Shown: positions 14,892 through 23,397 of the stretch, one piece after another | How the letters are laid out: the number at the start of each line of letters is the position of its first letter | Position numbering within the stretch: the stretch's first letter is position 1 | From: an uncultured Clostridium sp. | Lineage (GTDB): Bacteria > Bacillota > Clostridia > TANB77 > CAG-508 | Direction: 5' to 3' | DNA: 49,887 nt | Assembly: GCA_948468275.1 (NCBI GenBank) | Contig: CAOKHI010000010.1 | Span: 1 to 49,887 of the forward strand | Notes under the pieces: model-generated | What the model saw: the letters and a program-made list of their open reading frames with translations, nothing else | The model's database searches: none | What the model was told of the DNA's origin: nothing | Position numbers and translations under genes: made by a program

Positions 14892-16457
14892 CTAAAAATT
14901 CCAATGAATTACAACATCTTGTGAATTTGCTTTTTTGTTTTTCTCTCCAATTTCAATATAATCTATGAAACCATTTACAATATCATAATTAAGTTCTTTA
15001 AAATCTTTAAAGTGATTAATTATTTTTTCTTTTTGTTCTTTTATAAATTTACTGTTTAATTCTTTTTCTTTTAAATTTGATAAATCATTTTGGACCTTTG
15101 ATAGTTCTTTTTGTTTTGTTGATTTATCAGATAGGAAAGAGGCATTTAAATCTTCAAATACATCTTCTGGAACTTTTCCATTTACTTTGTTTAAATATAA
15201 TTCTTTTATAGCTTTATTAATGCTTTCCATATCTTTAGATAAAGTTTCTTTTTTGTTTTCTAGTAATTTGGCTTTATTTAAGTTATCATTAGAAACAAAT
15301 AATCTATCCGAAATATTATCAAAGTCATAAAATGCTAAAATTTTATCCCTAATTTTTTCAGTAACTAGATTTTTAAGATTTTTATATGCAATAGAATGTG
15401 GAGTGCAAGTTCCATATAATTTTTTAGAACTTTTACAAGAAAAATAGATATAACCTCTATCATTTTTGCATTTATAAAGTTTTGTCCCACAATCTAGGCA
15501 TACTAGTTTATTAGCAAAGAGATGAACTTCGCCATTTTTACATCTTCTTGTTTTGCTTTTAAAAATCTCTTGAACTTTGCAGAATTGTTCTTTAGTAATA
15601 ATAGGTTCGTGAGTATTTTCTACAATAATCCATTCTGATTTAGGTTGATTTGCTATTTTTTTAGATTTATAACTGACCTTTTTGTTATAGCCTTGTACTA
15701 AATTGCCAATATAAACCTCATTTTTTAAAATTTTACTAACTGTAGATTCACACCAATAATCAATATTTTTGCCTTGATTTTTAAAATTAATACCTTGTGA
15801 TTGTTTATATTTAGTAGGTGTTAAAATTGCTTTATCATTTAGTATTTTAGCAATTTTAGTAACACCATTTCCTTGTTCATAAAGATTAAATATTAATTTA
15901 ATAACTTCAGCTACTTCTGTATCAACAACAAGCTTATTTTTATTTTCTGGACTTCTTTTATAGCCATAGCATACAAAAGAGCCAATATGTAATCCTTGTT
16001 TTCTTTTACTGTCAAATGTCTTTCTAATATTTTCTGATAAATCCTCTAAATACCACTCATTAACTAAACCATTAATTTGTCTTGATTTTTTATTTCCTTT
16101 ATCTAATGTATCAACATGATCTACAAGACTAACAAATCTAATATTCCACTCGATAAATTTATTATGTAAGTATCTTTCAACAATTTCCATATCACGAGTA
16201 AATCTACTTTGTGTTTTACAAAGTACAACATCAAATTTATGGCTTTTAGCATCTTCTAATAATTTATTAAATTCAGGTCTTTCACTGTCAATTCCAGAAT
16301 AGTCCTCATCACAGTAAATATTATAAATATCCCAACTCCTTTCTATTGCATAATTAATTAGCATAGATTTTTGATTTTGGATACTTTCACTTTCATCGTT
16401 TTCATGAAGTTTGTCATCATCTTCACGAGAAAGTCTGCAATATATAGCAACTTTCAT
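14892..16457 (-). CDS. Large serine recombinase of element B
   Basis: The 521-residue protein begins MKVAIYCRLSRED with catalytic Ser10. The resolvase domain holds CKTQSRFTRD, and the recombinase domain has GSFVCYGYKR and NEVYIGNLVQG. A zinc ribbon (CLDCGTKLYKC, later CKSS) is followed by a coiled coil and a final IEIGE...HWNF. It is close in architecture and ending to the recombinase of element C. Unlike A and C it points away from the nearer right end, lying centrally on the minus strand. It should excise B at CATGGGGT. Confidence 0.92.
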   Translation of the reverse strand: MKVAIYCRLSREDDDKLHENDESESIQNQKSMLINYAIERSWDIYNIYCDEDYSGIDSERPEFNKLLEDAKSHKFDVVLCKTQSRFTRDMEIVERYLHNKFIEWNIRFVSLVDHVDTLDKGNKKSRQINGLVNEWYLEDLSENIRKTFDSKRKQGLHIGSFVCYGYKRSPENKNKLVVDTEVAEVIKLIFNLYEQGNGVTKIAKILNDKAILTPTKYKQSQGINFKNQGKNIDYWCESTVSKILKNEVYIGNLVQGYNKKVSYKSKKIANQPKSEWIIVENTHEPIITKEQFCKVQEIFKSKTRRCKNGEVHLFANKLVCLDCGTKLYKCKNDRGYIYFSCKSSKKLYGTCTPHSIAYKNLKNLVTEKIRDKILAFYDFDNISDRLFVSNDNLNKAKLLENKKETLSKDMESINKAIKELYLNKVNGKVPEDVFEDLNASFLSDKSTKQKELSKVQNDLSNLKEKELNSKFIKEQKEKIINHFKDFKELNYDIVNGFIDYIEIGEKNKKANSQDVVIHWNF

Positions 16458-16521
16458 TAGTTATACCTCCAATTGTATAACTACTTATATTGTACAAACA
16501 CATTATAAAATATAAGTATTA

Positions 16522-16650
16522 TTAATTAGTACTATTCTTGAATTCGTTTATAATTAATCTATTAACAATAATATTTATATATTTTGTAATATCAACTATA
16601 TTGTTATTTTTATTTTTTTCAATAACATTAAAATTAACATTTTTACACAT
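16522..16650 (-). CDS. Small protein upstream of recombinase B
   Basis: A 42-residue frame (MCKNVNFNVIEKNKNNNIVD, then a helix with IIVNRLIINEFKNSTN) has AAAAGGAGAAA just upstream. It lies 65 bases before the recombinase on the same strand. Its place and size match the small ORFs before the other two recombinases. Function unknown. Confidence 0.5.
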   Translation of the reverse strand: MCKNVNFNVIEKNKNNNIVDITKYINIIVNRLIINEFKNSTN

Positions 16651-16980
16651 ATAAGTTTCTCCTTTTAGCTAATAGCTTTACTATTATTTAATATTCAAAG
16701 GAGCTTGTATTTGTGCTAAAAAACGAAACTTTAAAAAGAATAATAAAGTTGTTATATACAAAATAATGTGTATGTTTATACTTTTAAATTCACCTTTATA
16801 ATTTTGTTAATATTAGAACTACATTAATTTTATTTAAGAAAATTGAAAAAATACTAGCATTTTACATAAAAAAGTGATAAACTAAATAAAGATAAAATTT
16901 TATATAATTTCCTAAATATACATTTAGGGAGTTTATATAAGTAACTATGCAAAAAAGTCAATTGACAAGGAGGAAATAGT
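16651..16980. promoter_or_regulatory. Intergenic region of element B with palindrome
   Basis: No gene is seen. CCTAAAT-ATAC-ATTTAGG (16912-16929) lies just downstream of a TATAAT (16903-16908) and about 50 bases before the next gene. This fits an operator over a promoter for the gene at 16981. The rest is AT-rich without clear signals. Confidence 0.4.
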
Positions 16981-17463
16981 ATGAAACAAGAATATCAAGT
17001 AATTGCTAAAAAAGGTGAATTTTTATTTGATACATTAAGTATCAAATACTGTAAACGGATAAATATATTTTACAATGTAAGAAATATCCTATATACAGTA
17101 TTTAAAGAAAATGAGATTGATAAAACTAATGTTCAAAGTTTAAGTATAACCCAAAAAGAAAAAACAGTGTACATAGAAGTGGAATACTGTAAAGTAAATT
17201 TAAAATCATTAACCAAAAGCAAGGATAAAAAGGAACAGATTATTGCTACTTTGAACTATTTGGGCTATTCACTTGAAAAAATTATAGAAATTAGTTATCG
17301 AGAAAAATGGCCTAAAGTTGCTAATGAGAATAAAATGGTTTGGGAGATTAAACTTGAAGAACATTATTATCCAGATGAAATTTTTTCACAAAGAGATCAC
17401 GAAATAAGTTTATCAAGAGAGCTGAAAAAATTTTTAGAAATTGATATAAGTGTTTCAATGTGA
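16981..17463 (+). CDS. Hypothetical protein of element B
   Basis: A 160-residue protein with GAGGAAATAGT upstream of ATG. It is mixed alpha/beta and charged, with no membrane segment; central TVYIEVEYCKVNLKSLTK may form a strand-rich core. I do not recognise a family. It contains the only in-frame CGG codon (17056-17058, followed by A) in the window that does not coincide with a frame change. Skipping the C there would give a stop at once. It ends near a terminator and the right core. Confidence 0.6.
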   Translation: MKQEYQVIAKKGEFLFDTLSIKYCKRINIFYNVRNILYTVFKENEIDKTNVQSLSITQKEKTVYIEVEYCKVNLKSLTKSKDKKEQIIATLNYLGYSLEKIIEISYREKWPKVANENKMVWEIKLEEHYYPDEIFSQRDHEISLSRELKKFLEIDISVSM

Positions 17464-17508
17464 TTATCACACATATAGTAGTTAGGTAACTTAAGTATTG
17501 TGAGATAT

Positions 17509-17554
17509 GAAAAAGTCTGTAAGTGTTTTTATATTAGCACTTATAGGCTTTTTA
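17509..17554 (+). terminator. Terminator at right end of element B
   Basis: AAAAAGTCTGTAAGTG pairs with CACTTATAGGCTTTTT, with G-T pairs, followed by TTTTT. It closes the 160-residue gene and insulates cotJC segment 3. Confidence 0.7.
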
Positions 17555-17634
17555 CAATTACTATTTAAATGATTAGGTACAATGTAATTGTGTAGAAATG
17601 CTAATTTTATTGGATAGATAACACAAATACACCA

Positions 17635-17744
17635 CATGGGGTAGATGTATATCCACAATCAGCTGCTGGAGTTCCTTTTACAGCATCATATATTGCGGCA
17701 AAAGGAGATCCAATAGCAAATCTACAAGAAGATTTAGCAGCAGA
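17635..17744 (+). CDS. cotJC: cotJC segment 3 (interrupted spore coat gene)
   Basis: Starting with the core CATGGGGT the frame reads HGVDVYPQSAAGVPFTASYI, then AAKGDPIANLQEDLAA, ending in the core AGCAGA (17739-17744). All of this is the CotJC middle. After the core the frame runs into element C (DVAPLK and on). Reading from segment 2 through CATGGGGT and on through AGCAGA to segment 4 stays in frame, giving LQEDLAAEQKARATYE, the family consensus. Confidence 0.85.
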
Positions 17745-17803
17745 TGTTGCCCCTTTGAAGATACAACATCAATAAAATACAGTAAAATGAACCAATATTT
17801 AAA

Positions 17804-17840
17804 ATTAGACCATACAAAGTATGTGTCTTTTTTTTATGGT
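17804..17840 (+). terminator. Terminator near left end of element C
   Basis: AGACCATACAAAGTATGTGTCT forms a short stem followed by eight T. It stops transcripts entering from cotJC segment 3. Confidence 0.65.
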
Positions 17841-17911
17841 TTTGAAGAATATTTTTATATTTATATAAGGGTGTAATAATTTCAAAGCACCATTTATTAG
17901 GAGGTAAGATT

Positions 17912-18742
17912 ATGAAAAATGATAATTTAAAAGTTGATAAGGAAAGTAATTCACATTATATAGGTGCAGATAAAATTGTATATCGCACAGACTTAGGTAA
18001 TTCAAGTAAAGTTGTATATTTATCACATCAAAATACATCTGGCAGTTGTATTAAAAGAATAGATAAATATACTTATCTTGATAAAAGAGATAATAAAGTC
18101 AAGGATTATGATTTAGATAAACCAGTGAGTATAAAAGATATAAAAAGAAAAGTTAGAAAGTACGAGGAAATAGTTATGTATAACTTTCAAGGTGGTAAAA
18201 ATGAATTATTTATCACACTTACTTGTAGAGATAAAATCACAGATTTAAAAGTTATAAAAGACAGATACAAAGAATTCTTGGAAAACATACAAAAAGATTA
18301 TAACAATTTAGAGTGCATTGCATTATTTGAAACAACATCTAATTCATATTGGCATATACATTTATTCCTAAAATATGTTGATACATCAAAAGTATTGACT
18401 ATTCCACATCAAGATTTATTAAATAAGTATTGGTGTTATGGTTATGTGCATATTATTAGAAATTTCAATACATTCAAGAATTTAGGGCATTCAAAAGATA
18501 GTAGACAAGAGAAACTTGAAAGATTGACTAATTTTCCTAAAGGATGCAGATTGTATAGTAAAACAAGAGGAATCAAAACACCACCAAGAGAAAAGAAACA
18601 ATTTAAAGATTGTCCAGAATTCAAGTCTAGCGATTATTCAATAACGAGTGCAGAAACATATATGGTAAGAAACGAGGAAAAGATTGTAAATGCAATCACA
18701 ACACTAATGTATAGAAATAATAAACCAAAAACAGAAATGTAA
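17912..18742 (+). CDS. Rolling-circle Rep-like protein (HUH), apparently without catalytic tyrosine
   Basis: The 276-residue protein follows the layout of plasmid replication initiators: motif 1 FITLTCRD (about residue 98), HUH motif HIHLFLKY (about 148), a KYWCYGYVHIIRN block and the tail LYSKTRGIKTPP. Known relatives have a tyrosine-bearing block (NVGAYxxAYL type) between the last two. Here NTFKNLGHSKDSRQ goes straight on, so the nicking tyrosine seems to be missing. It may be a replication relic or have another DNA-binding role. AGGAGG lies before the ATG. Confidence 0.65.
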   Translation: MKNDNLKVDKESNSHYIGADKIVYRTDLGNSSKVVYLSHQNTSGSCIKRIDKYTYLDKRDNKVKDYDLDKPVSIKDIKRKVRKYEEIVMYNFQGGKNELFITLTCRDKITDLKVIKDRYKEFLENIQKDYNNLECIALFETTSNSYWHIHLFLKYVDTSKVLTIPHQDLLNKYWCYGYVHIIRNFNTFKNLGHSKDSRQEKLERLTNFPKGCRLYSKTRGIKTPPREKKQFKDCPEFKSSDYSITSAETYMVRNEEKIVNAITTLMYRNNKPKTEM

Positions 18743-18831
18743 AATATTAATGTAGCAGGTACTAAAAAAGTACAATGCACAAATTTTATTTTTTCCATTT
18801 TTTAAATATATAATTTGTTAGGGGTGGTTAT

Positions 18832-19074
18832 ATGTACTTATTAGAAATTAGACAGTCATTAGAAAATACATCAGTAAAAACAAGCATTTATGAAAATAGT
18901 AAAATCATAAGACAACTAGAAACATTAGTAGAAATTACAAACGATTTAAGCAGTGCAGATTGTGAATATATAGCCACCTTACTTTTTAAAAGCAAAACAT
19001 TATTAAATAAAGCATATACAATATTCAAAATAAATAACGAGGAGGTGCAGAAAAATGGTAACAAAGAAAAATAA
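18832..19074 (+). CDS. Hypothetical small helical protein
   Basis: An 80-residue protein (MYLLEIRQSLENTSVKTSIY) rich in helix formers, with AGGGGTGG upstream. It overlaps the next gene by 20 bases in another frame, implying coupling. Both have similar size and composition and may be distant relatives (ALVEITNDLSS versus IYQLNEICNAV). No family recognised. Confidence 0.55.
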   Translation: MYLLEIRQSLENTSVKTSIYENSKIIRQLETLVEITNDLSSADCEYIATLLFKSKTLLNKAYTIFKINNEEVQKNGNKEK

Positions 19075-19297
19075 GAAATTAACAGAAGATATAATGCAAA
19101 TACAAATCGACCAAGTTGATACAATGTTTTTACAAGAGGAATTTACACAAATGCAAGTTGCACTTAGTAACATTATAGAGCAATTATCAGTAAATGATTT
19201 AGACGAAACACAAATCGATATTATTTATCAATTAAATGAAATATGCAATGCAGTTATAGACCAAATTGCATTAAATGTATCAGAGCAAAAAATATAA
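19055..19297 (+). CDS. Hypothetical small helical protein
   Basis: An 80-residue acidic protein whose start, ATG 19055, follows GGAGG inside the end of the previous gene. The body reads MQIQIDQVDTMFLQEEF and is predicted helical. The next gene begins 14 bases later with AAAGGGG. The three form an operon after the Rep-like gene. No family recognised. Confidence 0.55.
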   Translation: MVTKKNKKLTEDIMQIQIDQVDTMFLQEEFTQMQVALSNIIEQLSVNDLDETQIDIIYQLNEICNAVIDQIALNVSEQKI

Positions 19298-19311
19298 AGG
19301 GGTGTAATGAA

Positions 19312-19848
19312 ATGAAAGAGTTAGAAATAATTGAGTTGCAAGAAATACCAATTGAAGAAATAGTATCATTTTCAAAGTTAGATACATCGCCAGCGGTAAC
19401 AATACTTGATGACCTTAATTTTGGGTTATTTAATGAACTTGTAGTGTTAGCGGACGAACTAAAATTAGTATACTTTATTATTAAAGGTACAAATAAGATT
19501 GCAGTTATTGGCAATCAACAAGTGGCATTAAAGATAGCAAAACTATTGCAAGTAAAAGCACAAGTTATGTATTACACTTTATTAAAGCCCAAGAAAATAC
19601 TTGGAAAAGTTTATACACCAAAAAGAAATACAAATTATGTAGTACAAGCATTTGACGGAAATGGCAAACCAACAGAAATATTTATCAATACAGAAATAGA
19701 AAAAGTTGATTGTAATACTTTAGACAAATATACTTTTAGACCATACAAGTATTACATAAGTGTTAGAGGTAGTAAAAACAATAAGATTACGAATTGTCAA
19801 TTGTTAAGAGATAAACGAAGAAATTTCACATTGACGGGCAAAATATAA
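19312..19848 (+). CDS. Hypothetical protein of element C
   Basis: The start is ATG 19312 after AAAGGGG (19297-19303); an in-frame ATG at 19243 lies inside the previous gene without a binding site. The 178-residue product alternates strands and helices, with no membrane segment and a basic end. It is last of the operon. I cannot assign a family; a role in plasmid-like maintenance is only suggested by position. Confidence 0.55.
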   Translation: MKELEIIELQEIPIEEIVSFSKLDTSPAVTILDDLNFGLFNELVVLADELKLVYFIIKGTNKIAVIGNQQVALKIAKLLQVKAQVMYYTLLKPKKILGKVYTPKRNTNYVVQAFDGNGKPTEIFINTEIEKVDCNTLDKYTFRPYKYYISVRGSKNNKITNCQLLRDKRRNFTLTGKI

Positions 19849-20138
19849 ATATAGTGTAATGAAAATATCATATATTATATTTCGTGTGTTACGAGAATTG
19901 CCTAGAAACCTTTTTTATAATACAAGCAATAAAAGAGTATAAGCCAAAATATAAAATTAAAATAAAAACCACTTGTCATATTTTAAAACTTATGGCATAT
20001 TTCAAAAATTTATGATTGAAAATATCAGCATAAAATTTTAAAAAGTTTTTAAGGAGAGGGACTTGAAATCAAGCAAAATAGCATATATACTTACAGCAGT
20101 AAGCCTTACGAGTTTTTAGGAAAGGTGGCGTGTAGTAT
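19849..20138 (+). other. Intergenic stretch with possible 18-codon leader
   Basis: AAGGAGAGGG (20051-20060) is followed by TTG 20063 and a frame of 18 codons (MKSSKIAYILTAVSLTSF, stop at 20119), 20 bases ahead of the next gene. It could be a leader peptide or a chance frame. The rest is AT-rich with no clear signal. Confidence 0.3.
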
Positions 20139-20504
20139 ATGGAAAATGCAAAAGACAAAGAAACAGAATTGTTAAAGCACTTTGATTCAATATTTGATAC
20201 AGATACATTAAAAACAATTAAGTTTGACAATATGCCTATGTTGAAAGCATTGTTTGAGTATTTTGAAGAATTTTTATACAAGCCAAGTCCAAAATATGAT
20301 AAGTTACGAAGACAACACATAGAAATTTCAGACCTATTAGAAAAATCATTTAATGAAGGGCAACAGACATTGTTTGAGAAATATTGGGAAGTGGGTTGTG
20401 AAATGGAATTAGAAGAAAGTGAACAACTATTCTATTTTGGGTACATCATAGCCAAAAAGTTGGAACAAGAAAGCAAAATTGAAAACAAAGAAACAAATAA
20501 CTAG
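20139..20504 (+). CDS. DUF6809-like protein
   Basis: The 121-residue protein ends with LFEKYWEVGCEMELEESEQ and FYFGYIIAKKLEQE. This fits the pattern of the clostridial DUF6809 group (short helical proteins of mobile elements ending FxxGFxLGxRLxxE). Function is unknown. GGAAAGGTGG precedes ATG. A perfect 9-base hairpin follows the stop. Confidence 0.5.
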   Translation: MENAKDKETELLKHFDSIFDTDTLKTIKFDNMPMLKALFEYFEEFLYKPSPKYDKLRRQHIEISDLLEKSFNEGQQTLFEKYWEVGCEMELEESEQLFYFGYIIAKKLEQESKIENKETNN

Positions 20505-20524
20505 GAAATTTCCCATTCCTAGTT
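20499..20524 (+). terminator. Hairpin after the DUF6809-like gene
   Basis: AACTAGGAA / TTCCTAGTT with an eight-base loop, overlapping the stop codon. A second hairpin (GGGAATTT / AAATTCCC, about 20564-20599) lies between it and the convergent regulator gene. The T-runs are weak. Confidence 0.5.
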
Positions 20525-20614
20525 ATTATTATTTAGTGTTAATTGTTGCGAGATTTTATTTCTAGGGAATTTTACATATAACATCATATAAATTCCCAAG
20601 TGCAAAAATAAAGT

Positions 20615-20872
20615 CTATTCTTGGTGTGGTACATATTCAAGAATATCAGCAACATCGCAGTTAAGAGTATAACATAATTTAGCAAGTACATTGAAATCAA
20701 TTCTAGTAGCATTGTTTTCTTTTAGTGTTTGTATAGTTTGAAATCTAATATTAGTAGCAGTATTTAGTTTATATGTTGATATATCAGCCTTTTCCATTAG
20801 TTTATTAAGATTTACTTTAATTGTACCATATTCAATCTCTTGAATAATTGGTTTTAAATTTTCATTTGACAT
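20615..20872 (-). CDS. XRE-family helix-turn-helix regulator
   Basis: The 85-residue protein is a Cro/C1-type HTH: LNKLMEKADISTYKLNTAT, RFQTIQTLKENNATR, then FNVLAKLCYTLNCDVADILE. It is divergent from the SHOCT genes. The gap holds CCCCTATATTACTATTCTAG-GGG (an interrupted palindrome around 20883-20905) just before its start, a likely autoregulatory operator. Confidence 0.85.
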   Translation of the reverse strand: MSNENLKPIIQEIEYGTIKVNLNKLMEKADISTYKLNTATNIRFQTIQTLKENNATRIDFNVLAKLCYTLNCDVADILEYVPHQE

Positions 20873-21016
20873 TACTATTCCCCCTATATTACTATTCTAG
20901 GGGCATTGTATAATATGTAATACTTTATTATAATATATTATTAAGTACTACTTTACAATCAACAAAATTAGTGTTATATTATTTAGTAGAAAAGTGTCGA
21001 ATTATGTGGAAATGGG

Positions 21017-21407
21017 GTGAGTAAATTGGGTATAGTTGAAGATTTAGAGAAACTAAAAGCACTAAAAGATAGTGGTGCAATCACAGAAACAGAATTTGAG
21101 ATAGAAAAGTCAAAAGTGTTAAATGGTGGTTTGGGCAGTAGTGGAAACAATACAGATAAAAAAGCAACTTTAGCAATGATTGGTTTTATATTAGGTTTAG
21201 TATCTATTATAGCATGGTTTATTCCATTGATTGGTTTTCCAGTAACCGTGTGTGGCATTATATTTAGTAGTTTAGGAATAAAATCACAAACCAATAAAGG
21301 AAAAGCAATAGCACGGACTAACATTATCAATCATATTTTTAGTTATAACTTGTATCAATAGTTTTCTAGGTGTAATGTTAGCAAGTAGTTTATACTATTG
21401 GTTATAA
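21017..21407 (+). CDS. SHOCT / DUF4190 membrane protein, +1 frameshift at CGG
   Basis: GTG 21017 begins a SHOCT-type N-terminus (LEKLKALKDSGAITETEFE, residues 8-26) followed by a DUF4190-like pair of membrane helices. The zero frame meets GCA-CGG-ACT at 21311-21319 and stops at 21361. Skipping C21314 gives GCA-GGA-CTA and a continuation GLTLSIIFLVITCINSFLGV to TAA 21405-21407, completing the second helix as in relatives (KAIAG + hydrophobic helix). Total 129 residues. I annotate the joined frame. A simple one-base insertion is the alternative. Confidence 0.72.
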
Positions 21408-21424
21408 AATTTAAGGAGGAAATT

Positions 21425-22264
21425 ATGGAAAATAAATACAATGAATTAGAAAAGTTAAATCAATTAAAAGCAAGTGGCACGATAACAGATGCAGAATTTG
21501 AAATGCAGAAACAAAAGATTTTAAATAATAAATCTAACAAAACAAACACAAAGAAACAAAGTAAATTATTAAAAGGTATTATAGCATTAGTGTTAGTTAT
21601 AATAATTATTGTAGTTGGAATCATAGTAAAAGAGCCAATATCAGACAATATAATAATAAAAGATACAGAGAATAAAATTAGTCAAATAAATGCAAAAGAA
21701 CTTGAAACAGAATTGATAAATTCACTAAAAAATACATCATTAAATGTAAATACATCAAGATATAAAACAGAATTTGAGATATGCAATAAGAATAGTAATA
21801 AACAACTTAGTGGAACAATGTCAATAACAGCAGGATTTTATGGACCAAGTGAAGATTATTTTGAGAATTTTGTGTGTGCAGTCATAAGTGATACAAATAA
21901 TAGTAATTCGAATTATGAGATTGTATTTCCTTGTTTTAGAATTACAAGTGATAATAGTGGAAAGGTTAGAAATATTGAATATGTCAGTTATGACAATTTA
22001 GGTATATCAGATAATGTACACGAAACAATGAATAATGTTTTAAAAAATAAGTATGGTATAAAAAAAGATATTATAAGTGTAAATGATATTAGGGTTAAAC
22101 AAAAGTATGAATATCATTTTAGAAAATCACAATTTGTTGGTTTTGACGATATGGAATCTATTATATCTTTGATAACTAAAGAAACAGACAAAAGTGATAT
22201 AAAGGAAAAGTTACAAAGTAAAAATGGTAAAGATATTACTATATTTGTATGGAATAATAACTAA
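21425..22264 (+). CDS. SHOCT-domain membrane protein
   Basis: The start is ATG 21425 behind AAGGAGGA (21413-21420). The 279-residue protein has an N-terminal SHOCT motif (LEKLNQLKASGTITDAEFEM), a basic linker and one membrane helix (residues 45-67). A 200-residue outer domain of unknown type follows. It begins 17 bases after the previous gene, which shares the SHOCT motif, so the two probably act together. Confidence 0.7.
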   Translation: MENKYNELEKLNQLKASGTITDAEFEMQKQKILNNKSNKTNTKKQSKLLKGIIALVLVIIIIVVGIIVKEPISDNIIIKDTENKISQINAKELETELINSLKNTSLNVNTSRYKTEFEICNKNSNKQLSGTMSITAGFYGPSEDYFENFVCAVISDTNNSNSNYEIVFPCFRITSDNSGKVRNIEYVSYDNLGISDNVHETMNNVLKNKYGIKKDIISVNDIRVKQKYEYHFRKSQFVGFDDMESIISLITKETDKSDIKEKLQSKNGKDITIFVWNNN

Positions 22265-22402
22265 TAAGGAAGATCACACCTAACAATTACAAGCAACAAC
22301 TTATACCAGCCACATTATTAAATCGCCTTAGAATTGATTGTCGTTTGTCAGCAATAGTGAGAAATTAAAAGGAAATGCAAACATCAGCATTTCCTTTATC
22401 AT

Positions 22403-22954
22403 TTATTGAGCATTTACTAATCTATATAAACTTGTTTTAGATATTCCAGTAGCAGAAATAATATCATTTATAGAATAATCACTTGAATTATACATTTGTA
22501 AAATTGTATCTTTCTTTTCTTGGTACTTGTTAGGGCGACCAAGTTTAGCACCACGATTTTTGGCACTTTCTAAACCTTGTTTTGTCCTATCGGAAATCAA
22601 ATCTCTTTCAAATTGTGAAAGACCAGCAAATATAGTAAATAGTAACTTGCCTTGTGGTGTTGTTGTATCTAGCCAACTTTCCTTTAATGATTTAATTTCA
22701 GCACCTTTACTATGTATTGTTTCTACTATTTCAAACAAATCTTTAGTACTACGAGATAACCTTGTTAAATCAGCAACTATAACTATGTCGCCCTCTCTTA
22801 ACATATCAAGCATTTTATTCAATTCTTGTCTTTCCCTTTTAGTACCAGTAATTTTTTCTTCAAATATTCTTTCTACACCATATTCATTAAGCAAATCAGT
22901 TTGCCTATCTAGTTTTTGATTTTGGGTTGATACCCTTTTATAACCGATTAACAT
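22403..22954 (-). CDS. Small serine recombinase (resolvase/invertase type)
   Basis: The 183-residue protein has the resolvase domain with nucleophile Ser9 (MLIGYKRVSTQNQ), the region DLTRLSRSTKDLFEIV, the ERDLISDRTKQGLESA helix and a C-terminal HTH (YSINDIISATGISKTSLYRL). This is the Tn3-resolvase/Hin size, quite apart from the large recombinase. It may resolve multimers of the plasmid-like element. The bases upstream (22975-23010) hold repeated GTACC, a possible subsite. Confidence 0.92.
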   Translation of the reverse strand: MLIGYKRVSTQNQKLDRQTDLLNEYGVERIFEEKITGTKRERQELNKMLDMLREGDIVIVADLTRLSRSTKDLFEIVETIHSKGAEIKSLKESWLDTTTPQGKLLFTIFAGLSQFERDLISDRTKQGLESAKNRGAKLGRPNKYQEKKDTILQMYNSSDYSINDIISATGISKTSLYRLVNAQ

Positions 22955-23208
22955 AATTTCCTACCCCCTTGGACTGAAGTGTACCAAAAAGGAGTACCAG
23001 TTGTCAAGCATTTTGGTAATAATTTTTGAAACTTTTTTAAAATAATTATAATTAAGGTTGAATATGTTTAAACATCAATAGTTTCAGCACTTACAAGGTT
23101 AAATGTTGAATATTATAATTATTTAAGTACTATAATTGACCGTTTATGGGAAATAATTATAATATATAATAGTAGGAAAAATATTTTAAATTTTTTTTTA
23201 AAAAGGTA
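22955..23208. other. Intergenic stretch upstream of the resolvase
   Basis: Next to the resolvase start are GTGTACC and GGAGTACC (about 22979-23001), direct repeats that could belong to a res site. The remainder is AT-rich with short repeats of AATTATAATTA. No gene seen. Confidence 0.3.
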
Positions 23209-23236
23209 TTGCATTTTATAAAAAAGGTGATATAAT
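23209..23236 (+). promoter_or_regulatory. Promoter of putative RNA
   Basis: TTGCAT (23209-23214), 16-base spacer, TATAAT (23231-23236). No ORF follows before the terminator at 23339-23397. Confidence 0.55.
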
Positions 23237-23242
23237 AAATTA

Positions 23243-23397
23243 TGTATCAAGATTAAAAATTAAAATATGTACAGTATATGCCATTGGTTGCATAGAGTAC
23301 AGAATAAGAATACAATTTAGTAACAAATATAAGTTTGTAAGGTAACCATTGGGTTTTCAGTTTAAAAGATTGAAGACCTTTTTGTGTTACCTTTTTT
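23243..23397 (+). ncRNA. Putative non-coding RNA of about 155 nt
   Basis: A promoter-like pair ends at 23236. A strong terminator ends at about 23397: AAGGTAAC (23339-23346) pairs with GTTACCTT (23386-23393), extended inward by GGTTTTCA/TTGAAGACC, then six T. Between them there is no ORF with a binding site. The transcript could be a plasmid-type antisense or copy-control RNA or a regulator of the recombinase downstream. No known RNA family is recognised. Confidence 0.5.

Larger units (their letters stand above)
13252..17634. mobile_element. Element B: 4.4-kb LSR element in cotJC
   Basis: Cores CATGGGGT at 13252-13259 and 17635-17642. Outside them, the cotJC frame continues without gap (YYTDHG|VDVYPQSAAG). 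Inside, the element ends are inverted arms: TGGGTTTGTA after the left core and ACAAATACACCA before the right core, as expected for a split attP. Cargo: Fic protein, metallophosphoesterase, LSR (minus strand), a 42-residue small ORF and a 160-residue unknown protein. No conjugation or phage structural gene is present. Confidence 0.82.

Noticed and set aside
13252..17634. Element B as a prophage or conjugative element
   Set aside because: It contains no structural, packaging or transfer genes; only a recombinase and three or four cargo genes.
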